Positions 17,623 through 25,466 of a stretch of DNA of 64,000 nucleotides are shown piece by piece. Location: assembly GCF_049472135.1 (NCBI RefSeq), contig NZ_JBMOVV010000008.1:62001-126000 (forward strand). Reading direction: 5' to 3'. The DNA is from Arcobacter_B sp049472135 (GTDB lineage Bacteria > Campylobacterota > Campylobacteria > Campylobacterales > Arcobacteraceae). The notes under the pieces are model-generated. The model did no database searches and was not told where the DNA came from. It was given only the letters and a program-made list of their open reading frames with translations. The first letter of the stretch is position 1, and each line of letters opens with the position of its first letter. A program made the translations under genes and the position numbers.

Positions 17623-18171
17623 CTATTTAGATAGAAGTTCTTTTATTTTAGGCTCTATATCAAAAGGTTCTGTAGTAGGTGCAAATCTATCTAGTACATT
17701 TCCTTCTTTATCAACTAAAAACTTTGTAAAGTTCCATTTTATACTTTCAGTTCCTAAAACTCCAGAAGCTTCTTTTTTTAGATAAGTATATAAAGGATCT
17801 TCATTATCACCATTTACATCAATCTTTGAAAACATATCAAAGTTAACACCATATGTTAACGTACAAAACTCTTTTATCTCTTTGTTTGTTCCTGGTTCTT
17901 GGTTTGCAAATTGATTTGATGGGAAACCTAAAATCATAAACTCTTTATTTTTGTATTTATCAAAAAGTTTTTCTAAACCTTCATATTGAGAAGTAAAACC
18001 ACATTTACTTGCTACATTTACAATCAAAAGTACTTTATCTTTGTACTTTGACATAGATACTTCTTTTCCATCTATATCTTTTACTTTAAAATCATAAATA
18101 CTCATAACATTCTCCTTTGCAAATAAACTTCCTATAAAAAGTGAAAAAATAATAGTAAATCTTAAAATCAT
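17623..18171 (-). CDS. glutathione peroxidase family thiol peroxidase, with two plausible starts
   Basis: The 182-residue form has catalytic Cys57 in NVASKCGFTSQY, the FPSNQFANQEPG block and the WNFTKFLVD block, plus Cys103 as possible resolving Cys. Such enzymes reduce peroxides, usually with thioredoxin in bacteria. The N-terminus of the long form (MILRFTIIFSLFIGSLFA) is a signal peptide preceded by AAAAGGAAG. An internal ATG at 18105 (Met23) is preceded by an optimal AAAGGAG with a 6-base spacer and would give a cytosolic form. Confidence 0.92.
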   Translation of the reverse strand: MILRFTIIFSLFIGSLFAKENVMSIYDFKVKDIDGKEVSMSKYKDKVLLIVNVASKCGFTSQYEGLEKLFDKYKNKEFMILGFPSNQFANQEPGTNKEIKEFCTLTYGVNFDMFSKIDVNGDNEDPLYTYLKKEASGVLGTESIKWNFTKFLVDKEGNVLDRFAPTTEPFDIEPKIKELLSK

Positions 18172-18237
18172 AACATCTTCCTTTTAATTATTTATATATT
18201 TTAACGCAATTTACTGTTATTTTGTATGAAGATTTTA

Positions 18238-19533
18238 TTAGTTTACTTGAACTTGATTTCTTCCATTTTCTTTTGCTTTATATAAAGCTTTATCAGCTCT
18301 TGCAATAATTGAATCTAAACTCTCATCATTTTTTATGTTTTGAGAAATACCAATACTTACTGTTATTGCTATTTTTAAACCTTTATATTCAAAGACTTTA
18401 TTCTCTAATAGTTTTCTAATTTTTTCTGCTAAATTATTTGCTCCATTCTCATCAGTATTATTTACTATTATCATAAACTCTTCTCCACCAGTTCTTGCTA
18501 ATATATCAGATTTTCTAATGGCATTTTTTAAAGTTGTAGATACATATTTTAATACTTCATCTCCAGTTTGGTGTCCATAGGTGTCATTTACTTTTTTAAA
18601 GAAATCTATATCAATACAAAGTACACAAATACTTAACTCTTCTCTTTTTGATAAATCAAAAACTTTTTGTCCCATTTCAAAAAAGTATCTTCTATTTGGA
18701 ATTTGGGTTAAGAAGTCTGAAGTTGAGATTTTTAGAAGCTTTTCATTTGCTTCAAGCAACTCTTTTGTTCTTTTTATAACCTTTCTTTCTAGTGTTTTAT
18801 TTAGTCTTAGTATATTTCTTTCTCTAGTGTAAATACTATTTATAGTATATGTAATAATAAAAATAAAAACTATACTTGTAAAGAAAGTTATTACAAATAA
18901 GATATTCGTTTTAGATGTAATTAACTCTACATTTTGGCTGTAAACTTCTGTTGGAATACTAACTCTTAATCCACCCATAGTATCACCAACTTTATAGTTT
19001 TGGTTTTTATGACATTTAAGACATGATTCATCAACTTTAAGACCTCCTAAAAGGTCATAACTTTTATGATTTAGTTTTGTGTAAAACTCTTCATTTTTAT
19101 TCTCATCAAGATATGTTAATGCTTCTCTTTCAAAAAGATCAGGTTTATTATGGGGGTTTTTAGGGTTTAAACTTGTTATTTTGAAGTAATAGTTTTTATT
19201 TCTTTCATTTGATAATTCAGATAATTGTCTTGTCATCCAAGCAGGATTTATTTTGATAAGCAAAGTTCCATCTTTTGTAAAAGTATGATTGTCTTCTAAA
19301 TATGGATTAGGTTCTATCCCATCATGAGCTTTTACATAAATTCCTTCATGTTTAGATGCCCAAAGCCTTGTATTAACAATATTATTGAAAAGACTTGATG
19401 CTTCTTGAAAAAGAATCTTTTGTGAAACTTGAATATAACTTACTTTTGTTTGATGGATATAGTTAACAATTATTATTGTAACTAAGAAAATTAGAGTTAT
19501 TATGAAATAAATAATGAAGTTTTTGTTTTTCAT
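18238..19533 (-). CDS. diguanylate cyclase with periplasmic Tll0287/DUF3365-like heme domain
   Basis: The 431-residue protein has a membrane helix (about 8-25), a periplasmic domain with CLKCH (171-175), a c-type heme-binding motif, and then GDTMGGLRVSIP, as in Tll0287-like sensors. A second helix (about 210-232), a short coiled coil and a GGDEF domain follow. The active site reads RTGGEEF and the upstream RKSD matches the RxxD inhibitory site. It should make cyclic di-GMP in response to redox, gas or ligand binding at heme. No neighbour is co-transcribed. Confidence 0.9.
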   Translation of the reverse strand: MKNKNFIIYFIITLIFLVTIIIVNYIHQTKVSYIQVSQKILFQEASSLFNNIVNTRLWASKHEGIYVKAHDGIEPNPYLEDNHTFTKDGTLLIKINPAWMTRQLSELSNERNKNYYFKITSLNPKNPHNKPDLFEREALTYLDENKNEEFYTKLNHKSYDLLGGLKVDESCLKCHKNQNYKVGDTMGGLRVSIPTEVYSQNVELITSKTNILFVITFFTSIVFIFIITYTINSIYTRERNILRLNKTLERKVIKRTKELLEANEKLLKISTSDFLTQIPNRRYFFEMGQKVFDLSKREELSICVLCIDIDFFKKVNDTYGHQTGDEVLKYVSTTLKNAIRKSDILARTGGEEFMIIVNNTDENGANNLAEKIRKLLENKVFEYKGLKIAITVSIGISQNIKNDESLDSIIARADKALYKAKENGRNQVQVN

Positions 19534-19657
19534 TTTCTAACCTATCATATGTATGAAAATATTATAACATAAAATAATTTTATATAGTGTTTTATTGGAT
19601 TAAAAAGTATACAACTTAAAAACATTTTTTTGTAACTAAGTTGTTATAATTGTAGTA

Positions 19658-19663
19658 TATAAT
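19658..19663 (+). promoter_or_regulatory. -10 element for a 31-residue ORF
   Basis: TATAAT lies 18 bases before the ATG at 19681, and another TATAAT lies at 19645-19650. Together with the strong AAAGGAG ribosome site this supports a short transcribed gene. Confidence 0.4.
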
Positions 19664-19680
19664 TCGCAAAAGGAGAAAGT

Positions 19681-19776
19681 ATGGAAATTATATATATTAC
19701 CTTTGCTTGTATTATGTTAGTTGGTATTAGTGCTTGTTGTATAGTAAAATTTTTTGGAAATTATGAGTCTATGTAG
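19681..19776 (+). CDS. small hydrophobic membrane protein (31 residues), unknown
   Basis: The reading frame runs from ATG at 19681 to TAG at 19776. AAAGGAGAAAGT immediately precedes the ATG, one of the best ribosome sites in the window, with TATAAT boxes just upstream. The product is a single likely transmembrane helix (ITFACIMLVGISACCIVKFF) with three cysteines and a short polar tail. It overlaps the 3' end of the convergent PAS-GGDEF gene by eight bases. I do not recognise it; it could be a small accessory subunit of a membrane complex. Confidence 0.5.
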   Translation: MEIIYITFACIMLVGISACCIVKFFGNYESM

Positions 19777-20701
19777 CAACAACAGTTTTATTTCGACCTG
19801 AGTTTTTTGCTTTATATAAGGCTTTATCTGCTCTCGCAAAAGTTTGTTCTAAATTATCATTATCTAAAACTTCATCAAATTTTGCAATTCCTAAACTAAT
19901 AGTATATTTAATAGATTTATTCTCATTTATTTTAACTTCAGAATTCTCAATATATTTTCTTATTTTTTCACCTACTAGGTAAGCATTTTCAATATTACAA
20001 TCTTGTAAAAGAACTACAAACTCTTCTCCACCAAATCTTGAGATAATATCACTCTCTCTTAAGTTCTCTTCTAGCGCTCTTGCTATATGAATAATTACTT
20101 CATCTCCTATAAGGTGACCATATGTATCATTTATATTTTTAAACTTATCAATATCTAATACAATTAAAGAGATACAAGTATCATTTCTTTTACTATAAGA
20201 TTTGATTTTTTTAGATTGCATAGAAAAATATCTTCTATTAGATAGTTTTGTAAGTGGGTCTTTATGTGTTAATTCAACCAAGTTTTCATTAAGTTGCTCT
20301 AATTTATGGTTGGTTTCACAAAGATTTGTAGTATTGTAAATAAATAAACAAACTTGTTCTTTTTCAATATCATAAGGAACAATTGTAATATTTTGTTGCA
20401 TATATTTATAAATACTATTTGTAACAGAGTCTAAAGGTATTCTGATTAAATATTTATTTTGGTCTACATTATAAAAAGATGGGTTGTTAGTAACTAAAAC
20501 AGATTTTACTTTTCTTTTTAGTTTTTTTTCATTTATATCTTCATAAAGGGAACATATATTTTTATTTATAACATCTTCTTCTTTTTTATATGTAAGTATT
20601 TCTAGCCATCTATTCCAAGCTAAAATATTTAAATCTTTATCAAGAATTATAATACCATTATCAACACTATCAAATATTACATTATTGTTTATATCAATCA
20701 T
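19769..20701 (-). CDS. PAS-GGDEF diguanylate cyclase
   Basis: The 310-residue cytoplasmic protein has an N-terminal PAS domain (IFDSVDNGIIILDKDLNILAWNRW) and a C-terminal GGDEF domain with active site RFGGEEF and an RESD inhibitory site five residues before it. It should synthesise cyclic di-GMP. It is the third gene of an operon with a receiver protein and a CheC-like phosphatase, six bases after the latter, so its activity may be linked to that phosphorelay. Confidence 0.92.
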   Translation of the reverse strand: MIDINNNVIFDSVDNGIIILDKDLNILAWNRWLEILTYKKEEDVINKNICSLYEDINEKKLKRKVKSVLVTNNPSFYNVDQNKYLIRIPLDSVTNSIYKYMQQNITIVPYDIEKEQVCLFIYNTTNLCETNHKLEQLNENLVELTHKDPLTKLSNRRYFSMQSKKIKSYSKRNDTCISLIVLDIDKFKNINDTYGHLIGDEVIIHIARALEENLRESDIISRFGGEEFVVLLQDCNIENAYLVGEKIRKYIENSEVKINENKSIKYTISLGIAKFDEVLDNDNLEQTFARADKALYKAKNSGRNKTVVAT

Positions 20702-20707
20702 TTAGTT

Positions 20708-21328
20708 TTATAAATCCTCTAAAAATTTTGTGATAGATTCTCTTAAATATTTAGATGATTCATCTTTTGATAATATAATCAATTCACCCTTTATATTTTC
20801 ATCTTTGAAGTTTAATTCTGTAGAAATAATGATAATATTTTCATACTCTTTATTAAAACTTTCGTTAAACTCTTGAATATTACTTATTCTTCTAATATTT
20901 GGTGAAGAAAAAGAGATATTGGCATTTATTAGTGAAGCTAGTTTTCCTGATGTTACTGATGAAATTATATTTGTGATTTCTAAAACAACATCTTTAATCT
21001 CATCTTCATCAATTTCATTATCTTCTAATCCAAACTCTTTAGTAAGATTATAACTTGAATTCTCATCAATAATAAAAAGGTTTTCTCCTGAGATATTTCC
21101 ATGAATTAACTGGTTAGCAATAAAATAGTTACCATTTTCAACTATTTTTTCATTTAAATGCCTTATTAAACCTTCACTTGTAACAGTAGTAATAATTGGA
21201 ATATTAAGTGTTGCAAATTTATCAATGATTTTTGAAATGGCAGCTGTTGCTTCCCCATAAGCAATATTCATTAATTCTTGTAAGCAATCTCTTTCATCTT
21301 CATTAAGATCGATAAGACTTTTACTCAT
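20708..21328 (-). CDS. CheC-like phosphatase
   Basis: The 206-residue protein carries two intact CheC-type active-site motifs of the form D-x3-E-x2-N: Asp14/Glu18/Asn21 in DCLQELMN, and Asp111/Glu115/Asn118 in DVVLEITN. In CheC/FliY/CheX these residues dephosphorylate CheY-P. Its start overlaps the stop of the receiver gene by one base, so that receiver is the obvious substrate. The PAS-GGDEF gene follows six bases later. Confidence 0.85.
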   Translation of the reverse strand: MSKSLIDLNEDERDCLQELMNIAYGEATAAISKIIDKFATLNIPIITTVTSEGLIRHLNEKIVENGNYFIANQLIHGNISGENLFIIDENSSYNLTKEFGLEDNEIDEDEIKDVVLEITNIISSVTSGKLASLINANISFSSPNIRRISNIQEFNESFNKEYENIIIISTELNFKDENIKGELIILSKDESSKYLRESITKFLEDL

Positions 21329-21693
21329 TAGATTAGTCCAAGTTTTTCAAGCATCTTTTTTAAGTTATCTAAATTAATTGGTTTTTTGATGAAACCTAAA
21401 GCTCCATTATCCTTAGCTTTTTGCATAGCTTGTTCTTGAATATCAGCACTAACAATAATGATTTTAGCATCTTTATCAAATTGACTAATTTGTTTTGTAG
21501 CTTCAAACCCATCAATTATAGGCATAGTTAAGTCCATAAAACAAATAGAAGGATTGTGTTCTTTATAAAGTTCAATAGCTTCTTGTCCATTAGTAGCTTC
21601 TATTATTTCAGAGTCTTCTGAGATAATCTCTTTTAAATTTTTAATTGTCATTTTTCTAGCTAGTTTTGAATCATCAACTACTAAGTATGTCAT
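21328..21693 (-). CDS. single-domain response regulator (CheY-like)
   Basis: The 121-residue receiver has the acidic pair VVDDS, phospho-acceptor Asp54 in CFMDLTMP, Ser/Ala in IIVSAD and Lys in FIKKP. There is no output domain. It heads a three-gene operon with a CheC-like phosphatase and a diguanylate cyclase. No kinase is adjacent. Confidence 0.93.
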   Translation of the reverse strand: MTYLVVDDSKLARKMTIKNLKEIISEDSEIIEATNGQEAIELYKEHNPSICFMDLTMPIIDGFEATKQISQFDKDAKIIIVSADIQEQAMQKAKDNGALGFIKKPINLDNLKKMLEKLGLI

Positions 21694-21796
21694 AAAGTAT
21701 CCTCAAATAATTTTTGATTATTGTAGCATAAAAAGAATTTTATTCGATTGAAAAAAATGTTAGTTTGTGATATTTTTAGTGATTTGTTTTTTGAAA

Positions 21797-21874
21797 TGGT
21801 CGGGGCGAGAGGATTCGAACCTCCGGCCCCCTGGTCCCAAACCAGGTGCGCTAACCAGACTGCGCTACGCCCCG
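21797..21874 (-). tRNA. tRNA-Pro (anticodon UGG)
   Basis: On the minus strand the acceptor stem CGGGGCG pairs with CGCCCCG. The anticodon arm is CCTGG-TTTGGGA-CCAGG, giving anticodon TGG. The T arm contains GGTTCGAATCC. The CCA end is encoded (TGGT at 21797-21800 on the plus strand). It is 78 bases with CCA. Confidence 0.97.
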
Positions 21875-21940
21875 CCTTTTGTAATAAGGCCGAAATAATA
21901 CTATGTTTTTAATAAATTGTCAAGGCTAGTTTATTAAAAA

Positions 21941-22411
21941 CTACTTAATTTTTGAAATTTCTATATCATTTATATTCTCAACTAGTTTTAAAAGCTTGTT
22001 ATCTTTCATTTCTAAATAACCTTCACTTTTAACTCTTCCTTTTGAATCATAAATAAATTTAAAGTTTTCATCAAAGCTAACAGTAATAAACTTATCTTTT
22101 TTTACTTCTATTTTTTCTGTTTTTACATCATTTGCTATTGCTTTTTTAAGAATATAGATTATTGCATATTTATCTTTTTTATATTTAGTATCTTCTTTAT
22201 CTTTTTTTCCTGTAAAATCTTCATTATAAAAAATAAAGTTATCTTTTCCTAATAGAAATCTTGCAATAGAGTTTGTTACTTTTGCTTCTAAATAGTTGTT
22301 TTCTAGTGATTTAAAGTTCTCTATTTCACCTAGAGTTATACCTTTAAACTTGATACTATAGTTAGCAAAAGCTATGTTTGTAAGTATTAAAGTTGATATT
22401 ATAAATTTCAT
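21941..22411 (-). CDS. periplasmic DUF3108-like protein
   Basis: The 156-residue protein has a signal peptide (MKFIISTLILTNIAFA) and a beta-rich body beginning YSIKFKGITLGEIENFKS, reminiscent of DUF3108 proteins that often follow this start pattern. Function is unknown. It stands between tRNA-Pro and a SprT-like gene with no clear operon. Confidence 0.65.
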   Translation of the reverse strand: MKFIISTLILTNIAFANYSIKFKGITLGEIENFKSLENNYLEAKVTNSIARFLLGKDNFIFYNEDFTGKKDKEDTKYKKDKYAIIYILKKAIANDVKTEKIEVKKDKFITVSFDENFKFIYDSKGRVKSEGYLEMKDNKLLKLVENINDIEISKIK

Positions 22412-22472
22412 GTTTATCCTTTAAATTAAAGCAAATATTATATCTAAAAAGTGAATTGATTGTGTAAATAAA

Positions 22473-22970
22473 TCAATCAAAAAGTTTTGTTTTCTCTATC
22501 AAAATATCATTATGATTTACAAATCTTTCACATCTTAATCCATTTAGTTTTTTACAAATATTTTGCCATTTTTTAGTGTGTCCTGAGTTTTGTTTTGCAA
22601 AATCACCAATGTGAAACATAATCGCATGAGCATATTCATGTGGGAAAACATCATTTATCATATAGTTAGAACTTTCTTGAAATCTTTTTTTATTTAAATA
22701 GATTTTAATAGTTCCTTTTTCATAAACGGCCATTCCAAATCTTTTATCACTCATCTCGTCTGATATTATGATAGGAAATGTTCTTGTAATATTGAAATGA
22801 AGTTTTGTAAGATATCTTAACTCATTATGTTTTTGTTGAAGTTGTTGAATATATTTTTCTTCTAAGGGCTTTTTTAAAAAAGTATAATCTTCATACCAAA
22901 GATAAACTAAAAGTGCTGTAGCACTTATAGTTATAAAAAGAAAAAACTTTTGAAGGTTTTTTATAAACAT
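22473..22970 (-). CDS. membrane-anchored SprT-like zinc metalloprotease
   Basis: The 165-residue protein has an N-terminal membrane anchor (FFLFITISATALLVYLWY) and a SprT-like domain: HEYAH is the zinc-binding HExxH, and a third His lies in GHTKKW, followed by NICKKLNGLRC. The substrate is unknown; the anchor suggests a periplasmic or envelope role rather than the DNA-repair role of SPRTN. It starts two bases after the J-domain gene, so the two are an operon. Confidence 0.85.
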   Translation of the reverse strand: MFIKNLQKFFLFITISATALLVYLWYEDYTFLKKPLEEKYIQQLQQKHNELRYLTKLHFNITRTFPIIISDEMSDKRFGMAVYEKGTIKIYLNKKRFQESSNYMINDVFPHEYAHAIMFHIGDFAKQNSGHTKKWQNICKKLNGLRCERFVNHNDILIEKTKLFD

Positions 22971-22971
22971 A

Positions 22972-23445
22972 CTATTCTACAGTTTTTATTAGTACATCTC
23001 TGAAGTGGTTAAGTTCTTTCATTTTTGTATCATCACCACCATTTATATCTGGATGATATTTTCTTGCAAGCTCTTTATATCTTTTTTTTATCTCTTCTTT
23101 TGTTGGCTCACTAGTAAATCCAAAAAACTCTTTTGCTTTTTGTACTTCATCATATCTTGGTTGATTTGCAAAATTTTGAAAGTCATTTGCATTAAAATTT
23201 TTAAAATCATTAAAGTTAAAGTTTGCATTATTGCCTTGTGAAAACTCTTGTCCATTAAATTTAAAATGAAAACCACTAGAACGGATTTTCTTTTTTAAAT
23301 TATAAATAATTATAAATCCAATAATAAAAATAATACCTAAAATCATAAGGAAAGTGCCAAAGTTAGTGAAAATAAGGTATAGAATAAAAAATATTATAGC
23401 AAGTCTTACTAATCTATTAAAAATGTAAATAACTGTGTTGTTCAT
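22972..23445 (-). CDS. membrane-anchored J-domain protein
   Basis: The 157-residue protein has two close hydrophobic segments in residues 1-50, an Asn/Phe-rich linker (NFNFNDFKNFNANDFQNF), and a C-terminal J domain with the HPD motif in ARKYHPDING. J domains stimulate DnaK. The C-terminal placement after a membrane anchor resembles DjlA/DjlC-type co-chaperones. It is co-transcribed with the SprT-like protease downstream. Confidence 0.88.
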   Translation of the reverse strand: MNNTVIYIFNRLVRLAIIFFILYLIFTNFGTFLMILGIIFIIGFIIIYNLKKKIRSSGFHFKFNGQEFSQGNNANFNFNDFKNFNANDFQNFANQPRYDEVQKAKEFFGFTSEPTKEEIKKRYKELARKYHPDINGGDDTKMKELNHFRDVLIKTVE

Positions 23446-23525
23446 AAAATGTTAATCCTTTAAAATAAACTCGTATTATAGTATTCTTTTTACAAGAAGT
23501 AAATTAAAGGTTTTACTTATTCAAA

Positions 23526-23561
23526 ATTTAATTATGTAAATTAAATGTGTTACAAAAGTAA
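23526..23561. promoter_or_regulatory. inverted repeats in the lactate permease promoter region
   Basis: ATTTAATT-N5-AATTAAAT (23526-23546) is a 21-bp perfect palindrome. TTAC-AAAA-GTAA (23550-23561) follows three bases later. Both lie about 110-140 bases before the permease start and are candidate operators. Confidence 0.35.
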
Positions 23562-23668
23562 TCATTAAAACTTTAAAAATATTGCTATTTTGTTGCTATG
23601 AAAGAATTATCATAAAAATATCACATGCTAGGAATATTCTTTTTTTCGATCAATTCAAGGAGGAAAGT

Positions 23669-25360
23669 ATGAGTATTGGTTTACAAGCATTTTTTGCTTC
23701 ATTACCTATCATCTTAGCTGGTATTTTACTAGTTGGATTAAGGGTTTCTGCTAAGAAAGCAATGCCTTTAGTATATTTAGCAACTGTGGGAGTTGCATTT
23801 GTTGTATGGGAAGTTTCTTTTAATAGAGTTATGGCTTCAACTATTCAAGGTCTACTTATAACAGTTGCTGTTTTATGGATTATTTTTGGTGCAATTTTAC
23901 TTTTAAATACACTAAAACATTCAGGTGCGATTGCTGTAATTAGACAAGGATTTAACAATATTAGCCCAGATAGAAGAGTTCAAGTTATTATTATTGCTTG
24001 GTTATTTGGATCATTTATTGAAGGAGCTTCTGGATTTGGAACACCTGCTGCTATTGCAGCACCACTTTTAGTTGCAATTGGGTTCCCTGCAATGGCTGCT
24101 GTAATGGTTGGTATGATGATTCAAAGTACACCTGTATCATTTGGTGCTGTTGGAACTCCTATTTTAATTGGAGTTAACAAAGGTTTAGATGCTCAAGGAA
24201 TTAGTCTTACTTTAGAGAGTCTTGGTTCGTCTTGGGATGTTTATTTACAAATTATTACATCACAAGTTGCAATTACTCATGCTATAGTTGGTACATTAAT
24301 TCCTTTATTTATGACAGTAATGTTAACAAGATTTTTTGGTGAAAATAAATCTTGGAGTGAAGGTTTAAGTATTTTACCTTTTGCTATTTTTGCTGGACTT
24401 GCATTTACAATTCCATATGCTTTAACAGGTGTTTTCTTAGGTGCTGAGTTCCCATCAATTATTGGTGCTTTAGTTGGATTACCAATTGTTGTATTTGCAG
24501 CAAAAAAAGGTTTCTTAGTTCCTAAAAAAGCTTGGGATTTTGCTCCAAAAGAGAAATGGCCAGTTTCATGGGTTTCAAAATTAGAGATTAAATTAGATGC
24601 AATGAGTGCAAAAGTTCCAATGTCTTTAACAAAAGCATGGATTCCATATGTATTAGTTGCAGTAATTTTAGTTATCACAAGAGTTAGTGATGAAGCAAAA
24701 GCATTTGTTAAAGCTTGGGTAATTCCATTTAAAGATATTTTAGGTGAAAACTTAGGGTATTCAATCACTCCACTTTACTTACCAGGTGGTATTTTAGTAT
24801 TTGTAGCAATTGTTACTTATTTCTTACACAGAATGGAATTCAAAGAGATGAAAGAAGCAATTAGTGAGTCTTCAAAAGTTATGATTGGTGCAGGATTTGT
24901 ACTTATCTTTACTATTCCATTAGTTAGAATTTTAATTAACTCTGGTGTAAATGAGTCTGGATTTGATTCTATGCCTGTTGCAATGGCTAATTTTGTAGCT
25001 TCTGCAGTTGGTGATGTTTATCCTTTATTTGCTCCAATGGTTGGTGCTTTAGGTGCATTTATTGCAGGAAGTAATACTGTATCAAATATGATGTTAGCAC
25101 AGTATCAATTTGGTGTAGCAGACGCTTTAGGTGTATCAACTGCATTTATGGTAGCTCTTCAAGCAGTAGGTGCTGCTGCTGGTAATATGATTGCAATTCA
25201 TAATGTTGTTGCAGCAAGTGCTACTGTTGGACTTTTAGATCAAGAAGGTCAAACTTTAAGAAGAACAATTATTCCTACAATTTATTATTGTTTACTAGCA
25301 GGTATCATAGGACTTGTTGGTATGTATGTACTAGAAGTAGTAGATCCACTTATGAAATAA
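23669..25360 (+). CDS. lctP: L-lactate permease
   Basis: The 563-residue protein is a member of the L-lactate permease family with about 12-14 membrane helices. Conserved segments include FIEGASGFGTPAAIAAPLL, VSFGAVGTPILIG, GALGAFIAGSNTVSNMM and AGNMIAIHNVVAA. It imports lactate with protons. The frame is open further upstream, but the ATG at 23669, nine bases after AAGGAGG, fits the family N-terminus. It stands alone with its own terminator. Confidence 0.95.
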   Translation: MSIGLQAFFASLPIILAGILLVGLRVSAKKAMPLVYLATVGVAFVVWEVSFNRVMASTIQGLLITVAVLWIIFGAILLLNTLKHSGAIAVIRQGFNNISPDRRVQVIIIAWLFGSFIEGASGFGTPAAIAAPLLVAIGFPAMAAVMVGMMIQSTPVSFGAVGTPILIGVNKGLDAQGISLTLESLGSSWDVYLQIITSQVAITHAIVGTLIPLFMTVMLTRFFGENKSWSEGLSILPFAIFAGLAFTIPYALTGVFLGAEFPSIIGALVGLPIVVFAAKKGFLVPKKAWDFAPKEKWPVSWVSKLEIKLDAMSAKVPMSLTKAWIPYVLVAVILVITRVSDEAKAFVKAWVIPFKDILGENLGYSITPLYLPGGILVFVAIVTYFLHRMEFKEMKEAISESSKVMIGAGFVLIFTIPLVRILINSGVNESGFDSMPVAMANFVASAVGDVYPLFAPMVGALGAFIAGSNTVSNMMLAQYQFGVADALGVSTAFMVALQAVGAAAGNMIAIHNVVAASATVGLLDQEGQTLRRTIIPTIYYCLLAGIIGLVGMYVLEVVDPLMK

Positions 25361-25388
25361 AGAAAAGAGAGTTATTCTCTCTTTTCTT
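25360..25388 (+). terminator. terminator after lctP
   Basis: AAGAAAAGAGAG (25360-25371) and CTCTCTTTTCTT (25377-25388) form a perfect 12-bp stem with a 5-base loop directly after the lctP stop codon. Confidence 0.7.
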
Positions 25389-25466
25389 ATACCCCTTATA
25401 TTTAACCTTTTTATAACTTATTTTTTGTTAATCTAAACTATACTTTATAGTTAGGTTTGTAATCTT

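Noticed and set aside
21797..21874. tRNA-Pro as integration site
   Set aside because: No integrase or repeat of the tRNA 3' end lies nearby; the element at 33-39 kb is not next to a tRNA.
23582..23668. N-terminal extension of lctP
   Set aside because: The extra residues do not look like the family start, while ATG at 23669 has an AAGGAGG site.
24277..24768. 163-codon minus-strand frame
   Set aside because: It is antisense to lctP, a well-conserved permease, with no family match or context.
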